From Fidelibacterota bacterium (GTDB lineage Bacteria > Fidelibacterota > BS150m-G59): 5,146 nt of DNA. The notes under the pieces were generated by a model that did no database searches, had not been told where the DNA came from, and worked only from the letters and a program-made list of their open reading frames with translations. Where the stretch lies: contig JADHUZ010000113.1 in NCBI GenBank assembly GCA_016784265.1, forward strand, positions 1 to 5,146, written 5' to 3'. Position numbers and translations under genes: made by a program. This document shows, piece by piece, positions 1-5,146 of the stretch (position 1 is its first letter; each line of letters begins with the position of its first letter).

Positions 1-651
1 CCTGAATGTGATATTATCACTTCCACAACTCACAAAACGCTACGCGGTCCTCGCGGCGGTTTGATTGTTATCGGAAAAGATTTTGAGAATCCTATGGGAA
101 TTGTTGCACCCAAAACTGGACGCGTAAAAATGATGTCTGAAATTGTTGACAGCAATGTCATGCCAGGCATTCAGGGTGGTCCACTTATGCACATTATCGC
201 CGCAAAGGCTGTGGCATTTGGCGAGGCGTTGAAACCCGAATTTAAAAAATATTGTGACCAAATTGTCAAAAATGCTGCCACGCTTGCCGATTCACTTAAA
301 AGTTTTGGATTCCATTTGGTTTCCGGCGGAACCGATAATCATCTGATTTTATTGGATTTATCCGATCGTAAATATTCAGGGAAAAAAGCCGAAAGAATCT
401 TAGAAAAAGCAGGAATTACCGTGAATAAAAATATGGTTCCTTTTGATCTAAGATCGCCGATGAAAACCAGCGGCATTCGTATTGGCACGCCGGCGATGAC
501 TACTCGCGGAATGAAAGAGCCGGAAATGAAACAGATTGCAAGTTGGATTGAACAAGTTTTAAATAATATAAATGATGAGCAAATAATCGGAAAAGTCGTG
601 AAAGAAATTTTAGAGTTTACTTCTCAGTTTCCGCTTTTTTCATCGGCATAA
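1..651 (+). CDS. glyA: Serine hydroxymethyltransferase, C-terminal part (5' end outside window)
   Basis: Cytoplasmic PLP enzyme that interconverts serine and glycine while moving a one-carbon unit to or from tetrahydrofolate, feeding purine, thymidylate and methionine synthesis. The frame is open from base 1 and gives 216 residues, about the last half of a protein usually 415-435 aa long. Seen directly: the PLP-lysine motif [12 protein letters not shown], with the Schiff-base lysine at window residue 12 (bases 34-36); the cofactor-region loop [10 protein letters not shown] around residues 55-64, where the usual FPG reads MPG; and [14 protein letters not shown] near the C-terminus, whose Arg160 matches the substrate-carboxylate arginine of the family. 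The C-terminus is intact and ends in TAA. nrdR starts 3 bases later, which suggests co-transcription. No frameshift or missing key residue is seen. Identification is firm; only the N-terminal half is unseen. Confidence 0.97.
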   Translation, partial: PECDIITSTTHKTLRGPRGGLIVIGKDFENPMGIVAPKTGRVKMMSEIVDSNVMPGIQGGPLMHIIAAKAVAFGEALKPEFKKYCDQIVKNAATLADSLKSFGFHLVSGGTDNHLILLDLSDRKYSGKKAERILEKAGITVNKNMVPFDLRSPMKTSGIRIGTPAMTTRGMKEPEMKQIASWIEQVLNNINDEQIIGKVVKEILEFTSQFPLFSSA

Positions 652-654
652 ATC

Positions 655-1131
655 ATGCGATGTCCGCGTTGTAGTCACCAAAATACGAAAGTCGTGGATT
701 CACGAGCCGTTCAGGAGGAATCTGCAATTCGGCGCAGACGGGAATGTTTAAGTTGTGATTATCGATTTACCACTTATGAATATGTGGAAATGCCGCCGAT
801 TATGGTGGTCAAACGAAGTGGAGACCAAGAACCGTACGATCGCGGGAAATTGGTTCAATCGCTTCAAATTGCTTGCAAAAAACGCCCAATTGTTCAAGAA
901 ACAATTGAATCCATCGTTCGAAAGATTGAATATGAGTTGAATCAACTCGCAGAAGAATCCGTAGAGTCCGCAAAAATTGGGAAATTGGTCATGGATGCGC
1001 TTCGAGAGGTAGATGATGTGGCGTATGTAAGATTTTCCTCTGTTTACAGGCAATTTACAGATTTAGAGCATTTCAAAGAGGCGTTGCGAATGATCGAATC
1101 CGAGCGAAAAAATCCTCATGATTCGAGTTAA
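655..1131 (+). CDS. nrdR: Transcriptional repressor NrdR
   Basis: Zinc-ribbon/ATP-cone repressor that senses ATP/dATP and represses ribonucleotide reductase genes by binding NrdR boxes. The protein is 158 aa, within the usual 150-160 range. The N-terminal zinc ribbon has Cys3 and Cys6 (CPRC) and Cys31 and Cys34 (CLSC), with the DNA-contacting stretch DSRAVQEESAIRRRREC between them. The ATP-cone domain follows from about residue 47 (PPIMVVKRSG) to about 137, including the family motif VAYVRFSSVYRQF at 122-134. The ATG is chosen because MRCPRC is the canonical N-terminus. There is no good Shine-Dalgarno before it; the glyA stop lies only 3 bases upstream, so translational coupling is likely. 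The 3' end overlaps the next gene by 14 bases. No NrdR box or ribonucleotide reductase gene is visible here, so its targets are elsewhere. Confidence 0.97.
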   Translation: MRCPRCSHQNTKVVDSRAVQEESAIRRRRECLSCDYRFTTYEYVEMPPIMVVKRSGDQEPYDRGKLVQSLQIACKKRPIVQETIESIVRKIEYELNQLAEESVESAKIGKLVMDALREVDDVAYVRFSSVYRQFTDLEHFKEALRMIESERKNPHDSS

Positions 1132-1804
1132 AAATCTCACGGTTCGTCTCGAATCTGCGAATCTACTTTTCGATATTTCTTGCTCAATTCCAAAAAACAA
1201 GATTACCGCAATTTTGGGAAAAAGTGGAAGCGGAAAAACACTTCTTGTCAAATCAATTTTTAATTTAATTCCATTTGAAACTGGCACGATTGAGTATGTC
1301 CAAAAATCTCCAACGAAAGCGATGGTTTTTCAATCTTCGGCTTTATTGGATTCGTTGACGCTGGAAAAAAATCTTGCCTTACCAATCACAAATGGACGCG
1401 ATCGTTCTTTGAGTAATGAAGAAAAACTTATGATTAGTGATGCTTTGCAATCTGTGGGTTTGAATCAGGATTTGAAAAAATATCCATCGCAACTCAGCGG
1501 TGGGATGAAAAAGAGAGCGGCGATTGCTCGCGCGATTTGCACGAATCCACAAATTCTATTTTACGATGAACCGACGACAGGCTTAGATCCACAAACGAAA
1601 ACAGAAATTCTAAAATTAATTGAAAAAATTCATCACGAGCAAAAATTGACTTCTATTGTTGTAACACACGAATTTCACCGTTTCGAAAATCTTGTGGATC
1701 ATGTGGTTTTTATCGAAGATGGAAAATTGGTGTTTGAAGGAGGTGTTGAACAATTCATCAAATCCAATTTGGACGCTGTGAAACGATATTTGGAAATGGA
1801 ATAA
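1118..1804 (+). CDS. ABC transporter ATP-binding protein, MlaF-type
   Basis: ATPase subunit of an ABC transporter, 228 aa, with every catalytic motif present: Walker A GKSGSGKT (34-41), Q-loop Gln72, signature LSGGM (126-130), Walker B ILFYDE (146-151, catalytic Glu151), D-loop GLDP (155-158) and switch His184. The stretches FQSSALLDSLTLEKN (71-85) and LSGGMKKRAAIARAI are typical of the MlaF/YrbF branch, which powers phospholipid movement between inner and outer membrane together with MlaE permease and MlaD. It is shorter than E. coli MlaF (about 270 aa). The ATG lies inside the end of nrdR in another frame, with only a weak purine stretch upstream, so translational coupling is likely. No MlaE or MlaD gene follows, so the partner genes must be elsewhere. 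The ABC ATPase call is certain; the MlaF subfamily is inferred from motif resemblance, and another importer or resistance ATPase is possible. Confidence 0.93.
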   Translation: MIRVKNLTVRLESANLLFDISCSIPKNKITAILGKSGSGKTLLVKSIFNLIPFETGTIEYVQKSPTKAMVFQSSALLDSLTLEKNLALPITNGRDRSLSNEEKLMISDALQSVGLNQDLKKYPSQLSGGMKKRAAIARAICTNPQILFYDEPTTGLDPQTKTEILKLIEKIHHEQKLTSIVVTHEFHRFENLVDHVVFIEDGKLVFEGGVEQFIKSNLDAVKRYLEME

Positions 1805-1810
1805 AAATAC

Positions 1811-1839
1811 TTGCGTTGCGTTTTGAAATTTCATTAAAT
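1811..1839 (+). promoter_or_regulatory. Possible sigma-70-like promoter for the PorV-like gene
   Basis: TTGCGT (1811-1816) and TTAAAT (1834-1839) are separated by exactly 17 bases and resemble a -35/-10 pair, each imperfect. Transcription would begin near 1846 and give a leader of roughly 160 bases before the PorV-like ATG. TTGCG is tandemly repeated at 1811-1820. If the organism uses the Bacteroidota-type TTTG / TAnnTTTG promoter, this match is irrelevant; I found no well-spaced example of that type here. The A/T-rich background makes a chance match quite possible. Confidence 0.25.
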
Positions 1840-1864
1840 TTATCGTCTGAATTTGTAAATCAAC

Positions 1865-1920
1865 AGGAGGAATACAAACTAAAGAAATTGTTATCGCTGT
1901 TTTGTGAATTGAAAATATAG
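1865..1920 (+). other. Strong Shine-Dalgarno with a short orphan reading frame (leader-peptide-like or gene remnant)
   Basis: A perfect AGGAGG at 1865-1870 is followed after 8 bases by CTA AAG AAA TTG TTA and so on, reading LKKLLSLFCELKI then TAG at 1918-1920. The spacing is ideal for a start at 1879, and the peptide resembles the beginning of a signal peptide, but the codon there is CTA, not a recognised start. The only accepted start in the peptide near its beginning, TTG at 1888, lies 17 bases from AGGAGG, which is too far. The same frame is open upstream back to at least 1804. It may be a decayed gene start, a leader peptide using an odd start, or chance. Confidence 0.25.
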
Positions 1921-1946
1921 CCCTAATTCGGGGACGACGGCATTTT

Positions 1947-1980
1947 AACAGTTTCTATTGAGACCGAACTAGAGACTGTT
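1947..1980 (+). promoter_or_regulatory. Leader hairpin overlapping the terminator stem (possible anti-terminator)
   Basis: AACAGTTTCTA (1947-1957) pairs with TAGAGACTGTT (1970-1980), giving 11 base pairs with one G-U wobble (1953 with 1974) and a 12-base loop. Its 3' arm shares GTT (1978-1980) with the 3' arm of the terminator-like hairpin at 1963-1984, and its loop contains that hairpin's whole 5' arm. The two full hairpins therefore exclude each other. Alternatively, loop bases ACCG (1963-1966) could pair with CGGT (1981-1984) as a small pseudoknot on top of this stem. No named riboswitch consensus is recognised. The pairing is seen in the sequence; the regulatory role is inference. Confidence 0.4.
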
Positions 1981-1989
1981 CGGTTTTTT
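1963..1989 (+). terminator. Rho-independent-type terminator in the leader before the PorV-like gene
   Basis: ACCGAAC (1963-1969) and GTTCGGT (1978-1984) form a perfect 7-bp inverted repeat with an 8-base loop, running into six T residues (1984-1989). The layout is that of an intrinsic terminator. It lies about 160 bases after the ABC ATPase stop and only 19 bases before the PorV-like ATG. It could end the upstream glyA-nrdR-ABC transcript, end a short leader RNA, or attenuate the downstream gene. The stem is short and only moderately G+C rich, so efficiency is uncertain. Confidence 0.6.
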
Positions 1990-1995
1990 AATTTT

Positions 1996-2002
1996 AAGGA
2001 GG
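1996..2002 (+). promoter_or_regulatory. Ribosome binding site of the PorV-like gene
   Basis: AAGGAGG ends 6 bases before the ATG at 2009, a near-perfect Shine-Dalgarno at standard spacing. It fixes the start of the PorV-like gene. It begins 7 bases after the T-run of the leader terminator, so it would not be transcribed when termination succeeds. It contrasts with nrdR and the downstream TTG-start gene, which lack a clear site. Confidence 0.85.
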
Positions 2003-2008
2003 TTTGAA

Positions 2009-3169
2009 ATGAAACGAATAACTTTTCTTTTACTTTTTGGAATCATGTTCCAATCTGTGAGTGCCCAAAGTGAAGCGGGCGCAATATTTCTGTTGATTTC
2101 ACCTGGCGCGCGTCCGGGTGGCATGGGAGAGACACATGCGGCAGTAACGGATGATGCTTATGCTAGTTATTGGAATCCAGCAGGATTGGGTTTTTTACAA
2201 GGTAGTGAAATAGCCTTGATGCATGTCAATTGGTTGCCCGGACTGGCAAGCGATATCTATTACGAATTTTTAGCTGGACGACGCTATTTCCCGAATCTTG
2301 GAACAATCGGTGGCCATATCATCTATCTGAATCTTGGTGAACAAACATGGACAGATGAACAGGGGAATGTGAAAGGAACATTCAGAAGTTTTATGTCAGC
2401 GATGGCAGGGTCATATAGCACAATGCTTTCCGAAAATAGTGCCTTTGGTTTGAACTTGAAATTGATTCATATAAAACTTGCTGATTCCAACATTTCGGTT
2501 GGTGCAGAAAAAGGAAATCCATGGACAACTTCGTTTTTGTTTGATGTCGGTTATATGAAAAAAGAATTGTGGAATGGGCATTTTGATTATGGTGTTGTCG
2601 TTCAAAATGTCGGTCCAAAAATCGGTTTTATTGATATGCAACAAGCCGATCCAGCGCCGACGAATTTGAAAATAGGTTTTAATATGCATTTGCTTAATTC
2701 ACGATACAATAAACTTTCATTTGCCTACGATGTCAACAAAATGCTTGTCGCCAGTTATCCGGACAGAGATTTGAATGGCGACGGCGATACATACGACGAA
2801 AACGAGCCAGCACATTCGGATCCTTGGTATGTCGGTATGTTTACATCTTGGTTTGATGATTGGTTCTTGCTACACGATTCAAAAGCCGACGGTATCGGCT
2901 CGGATGATGAAGACGGCAATTTAGAAGATGGTTCGCTACAAAAGGAAATTGATAAATTGATCCACAACATCGGTGTGGAATATTGGTACAACGACATGTT
3001 TGCGATTCGTACTGGATTGATTTATGATAAGGTGGGAAAAATCACAGCGCCGACTTTTGGAATGGGCTTGCGGTTCTTTGGTTATGGTTTTGATTTTGGA
3101 TATACTTCCGGTCCTCAAGGACATCCACTGACGAACACGATGCGTTTTTCGTTGAACGTCGAATTCTAA
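2009..3169 (+). CDS. PorV/PorQ family outer-membrane beta-barrel protein
   Basis: Predicted outer-membrane protein of 386 aa. A signal peptide fills residues 1-19 (KR, then a hydrophobic run, then VSA before Gln20). The mature N-terminus carries the family hallmark: FLLISPGARPGGMGE at 27-41, then AAVTDDAYASYWNPAGLG at 44-61. The rest alternates short amphipathic strands and turns, and the chain ends in an aromatic strand (MRFSLNVEF), as in outer-membrane barrels. Known of the family: PorV shuttles type IX secretion cargo to the attachment complex, and PorQ works in the same system; many paralogues in FCB genomes have no assigned role. Residues 252-264 contain a calcium-loop-like DRDLNGDGDTYDE, and 290-308 form a second acidic, glycine-rich insert, probably extracellular loops. 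The start is supported by AAGGAGG and the signal peptide. The next gene begins 3 bases after the stop. Whether it acts in type IX secretion or as another transporter-like barrel is unresolved. Confidence 0.85.
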   Translation: MKRITFLLLFGIMFQSVSAQSEAGAIFLLISPGARPGGMGETHAAVTDDAYASYWNPAGLGFLQGSEIALMHVNWLPGLASDIYYEFLAGRRYFPNLGTIGGHIIYLNLGEQTWTDEQGNVKGTFRSFMSAMAGSYSTMLSENSAFGLNLKLIHIKLADSNISVGAEKGNPWTTSFLFDVGYMKKELWNGHFDYGVVVQNVGPKIGFIDMQQADPAPTNLKIGFNMHLLNSRYNKLSFAYDVNKMLVASYPDRDLNGDGDTYDENEPAHSDPWYVGMFTSWFDDWFLLHDSKADGIGSDDEDGNLEDGSLQKEIDKLIHNIGVEYWYNDMFAIRTGLIYDKVGKITAPTFGMGLRFFGYGFDFGYTSGPQGHPLTNTMRFSLNVEF

Positions 3170-3172
3170 AAA

Positions 3173-5146
3173 TTGCTCAACAAAATCTTAATTTTCTCAA
3201 TTTTGATTGGCAATATCTTCGCAAACAATTTTGAGATAAATTATCCAGACAAAATTTGCGCGATTTTGGTGGAATTTCAAACCGACGAAAACAACGCAAC
3301 CAGCGGCGATGGTAAATTTTTAACAGAATCTGTAGATGTCAATCTCGATGGCAGGAGTGAAGATTTTATCATTGACCCGCCACCGCATAACGAAGATTAT
3401 TTTCGTTCTCAATTGAAAGCGTTAGCGAATTATTATTCTGTTGCTTCCAATGGAAATATCGAAATTGATGCTGAAAATTCGTGGATTTCGCCAGTTTACA
3501 TACTTTCCAAAACGATGCAAGAATACAATCCCGTTTTTGAAACTGACAATACAACACCATTTCATTTGCAACTCGTTGAAGAAGCGATAAATTTTGCATC
3601 AGCCGACATGACACTCGGCGATTTTATTGTGATTTTTCACGCTGGCGTGGGGCAGGATTTTGCGATTCCGCTCGACCCAACACCGTTTGATTTGCCGTCA
3701 TCATATTTTAATGAAACTGATTTGGCGAATTTGAATATTCCTGCAAGTGTTGAAAATGTCATTTTATTACCCGAAACGCAAAATCACGCATTTTTCCCGG
3801 AAGAGGATTCGTATTATGATTTTCAGGTGGGACTTACTGGCACATTTGCACTTTTATTTGGCTATTATCTCGGTTTGCCGACGATGTTTGATACCGAAAC
3901 TGGCAGAAGTGGCATTGGATACTGGGGTTTGATGGACCAGGGTTCGAACAATTTGCACGGTGTTTGTCCGGCTTTGCCAAATCCTTGGACGCGGCGGTTG
4001 ATGAATGATATTGAATGGTCTAATTTCTCGTTTTCGGATAGTATCACGACAGTAGCAATCAACGAAATTTGTAAAATCCCAATCAATTCCTCAGAGTATT
4101 TTTTAGCGGAAAATCGCTCGAATATGCCCGTTGAATTGGACAATTACGAAATGCGCAAAATCGGGACGGATTCGCTGTTTGTAATTCGTGAAAATGGAGT
4201 GATTACGCAGGTTTCAAATTATGATTCTGGGATTCCAGGAAGTGGAATTTTGATTTGGCATGTTGATGAGCAAATCATCGCGGAAAATTGGGAAACAAAC
4301 ACGATAAATGGCAATCCAGACCACCGTGGAATTGATCTCGAAGAAGCCGATGGTTCGCAGGATTTGGGCGAAAATTATGGATTTTTCTTTCCCGGTGGCA
4401 CGGAAAACGGCTGGCAATGGGATGCGTGGTATGCTGGCAATCCTGCCTATTTTCATCTCAATCCTGATGTCGAGCCGACAGCCGATTCACTCCTCGTTTT
4501 TGATGCAACAACTCATCCGAATACGAATACAAATTTTGGTGGAAATTCTCATCTGAAAATCACGATTTTGGATAAAGTTCAATCAGAGATGCGCGTCAAA
4601 ATCGAAAATGATTGGCTGTTTGATATTATTGAAACTGATTCTATCACAGAAATTTGGCAATCGCCAGAGTTGGATTCAACGGAAATTTGCGTAAACATTC
4701 CAAGCGAGCCTTTTTCACCGATGCAAAATGACACGATTTACCATTCTATATCTTCATTTGCCGATTTAGATAATGATGGCGATTTGGAAAAAATTGTGGT
4801 CGGCGACGAAAAATTGTGGATTTTCAACGAAAATGGCACGCTTTTTCCGAATTTTCCGATTGAATTACAAAACTATGGAATTACCGCCGCTTCGATCTCT
4901 GATTTCGATTTTGATGGCATTTGCGAGATATTTGTCGGCACGAAAAATGGACTAATTTTCGCATACAATTTGTCTGGAAATGTCATCAGCGGTTTTCCGC
5001 TTTCGGTTGGTGGAGAGATGTGCACACAACCTGCTATCGGGATTTGCGGCGAACGGTTGACGATTGTCGGTGCGGCAAACTCGGGCAAAGTTTATGTTTG
5101 GAAACCATATTCGCTTGCCGAAATGCCAGACAATGTGCGCATCCCG
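3173..5146 (+). CDS. Secreted M6-peptidase-like protein without the HExxH zinc site, FG-GAP-like repeats (3' end outside window)
   Basis: One uninterrupted frame of 658 codons runs off the right edge. TTG at 3173 is chosen because a signal peptide follows at once (LLNKILIFSILIGNIFA, cleavage after Ala17) and the first in-frame ATG is not until codon 115. No Shine-Dalgarno is seen; the PorV-like stop is 3 bases upstream in the same frame, so coupling is likely. Residues about 25-400 resemble M6 (immune inhibitor A-like) peptidases: DPPPHNEDYF (68-77), FHAGVGQD (155-162), LGLP (233-236), GIGYWGLMDQGSNN around Met254, YFLAENRSN (309-317), GSGILIWHVDE (356-366) and GIDLEEADG (386-394). Where active members read HExxHxxGxxD, this reads LLFGYYLGLPT (227-237): both zinc histidines, the catalytic glutamate and the third ligand are absent. 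Residues about 525-650 hold FG-GAP/VCBS-like repeats with calcium loops DLDNDGDLE (531-539) and DFDFDGICE (577-585). A binding or structural surface protein is inferred; whether it has a type IX C-terminal signal cannot be seen. Confidence 0.85.
   Translation, partial: MLNKILIFSILIGNIFANNFEINYPDKICAILVEFQTDENNATSGDGKFLTESVDVNLDGRSEDFIIDPPPHNEDYFRSQLKALANYYSVASNGNIEIDAENSWISPVYILSKTMQEYNPVFETDNTTPFHLQLVEEAINFASADMTLGDFIVIFHAGVGQDFAIPLDPTPFDLPSSYFNETDLANLNIPASVENVILLPETQNHAFFPEEDSYYDFQVGLTGTFALLFGYYLGLPTMFDTETGRSGIGYWGLMDQGSNNLHGVCPALPNPWTRRLMNDIEWSNFSFSDSITTVAINEICKIPINSSEYFLAENRSNMPVELDNYEMRKIGTDSLFVIRENGVITQVSNYDSGIPGSGILIWHVDEQIIAENWETNTINGNPDHRGIDLEEADGSQDLGENYGFFFPGGTENGWQWDAWYAGNPAYFHLNPDVEPTADSLLVFDATTHPNTNTNFGGNSHLKITILDKVQSEMRVKIENDWLFDIIETDSITEIWQSPELDSTEICVNIPSEPFSPMQNDTIYHSISSFADLDNDGDLEKIVVGDEKLWIFNENGTLFPNFPIELQNYGITAASISDFDFDGICEIFVGTKNGLIFAYNLSGNVISGFPLSVGGEMCTQPAIGICGERLTIVGAANSGKVYVWKPYSLAEMPDNVRIP

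Noticed and set aside
1840..2008. A known riboswitch class (cyclic di-GMP, preQ1, TPP, fluoride)
   Set aside because: I compared the leader by eye with the conserved cores I know for these classes and found no match; only generic overlapping hairpins can be supported.
2391..2997. Minus-strand open frames of 75, 92 and 80 codons inside the PorV-like gene
   Set aside because: They are antisense to a gene with a strong ribosome binding site, signal peptide and family hallmark; no independent support.
3369..3614. Minus-strand open frame of 81 codons
   Set aside because: It lies wholly inside the long + strand M6-like frame, which has a signal peptide and family motifs; it has no recognisable motif of its own.
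3820..3890. Frameshift or sequencing error as the cause of the missing HExxH
   Set aside because: M6-like motifs immediately before and after the site are in the same frame with no stop, and four separate codons differ from the expected residues, so a single indel cannot explain it.
3747..4556. Short + and - strand open frames at 3747-3932, 3865-4143, 4214-4456 and 4308-4556
   Set aside because: These are shadows of the M6-like gene, whose conserved motifs (GIGYWGLMDQG, ILIWHVDE, IDLEEADG) cover the same bases in one continuous frame.
1..5146. CRISPR array, tRNA or rRNA gene, insertion sequence or attachment site
   Set aside because: No spaced direct repeats, tRNA-like cloverleaf, rRNA segment, transposase motif or flanking inverted repeats were seen; almost the whole window is accounted for by five co-directional genes.

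Overview
The window looks like chromosomal DNA of moderate to low G+C from a Gram-negative bacterium, probably of the Fibrobacterota-Chlorobiota-Bacteroidota (FCB) superphylum or a related candidate phylum. The reasons are a PorV/PorQ-type outer-membrane protein, followed directly by an exported M6-peptidase-like protein with FG-GAP/VCBS-like repeats, plus an Mla-type ABC ATPase that implies an outer membrane. I cannot name the species. All five genes are on the + strand.

Left half (1-1804): a tight gene string. It starts with the C-terminal half of serine hydroxymethyltransferase (glyA, cut by the window edge), then the ribonucleotide reductase repressor gene nrdR 3 bases later, then an MlaF-type ABC ATPase overlapping the end of nrdR by 14 bases. 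The spacing suggests one transcript linking one-carbon/thymidylate supply, dNTP control and envelope lipid transport. No Mla permease or substrate-binding partner lies in the window.

Middle (1805-2008): a 204-base non-coding gap. It holds a weak promoter-like pair, a strong Shine-Dalgarno sequence with no proper start codon behind it, and two overlapping hairpins ending in a T-run. The hairpins lie just before the Shine-Dalgarno of the next gene. This may be a plain terminator or an attenuator-like leader.

Right half (2009-5146): a complete PorV/PorQ-like outer-membrane beta-barrel gene, then a long open frame that begins at TTG three bases after the PorV-like stop and runs off the right edge (658 codons seen). 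The long frame has a signal peptide, an M6-peptidase-like fold and FG-GAP-like calcium-loop repeats. The position expected to read HExxH reads LLFGY, so it appears to be a catalytically dead, pseudoprotease-like secreted protein. Its pairing with a PorV-like protein suggests, but does not prove, type IX secretion. This is the most interesting item in the window.
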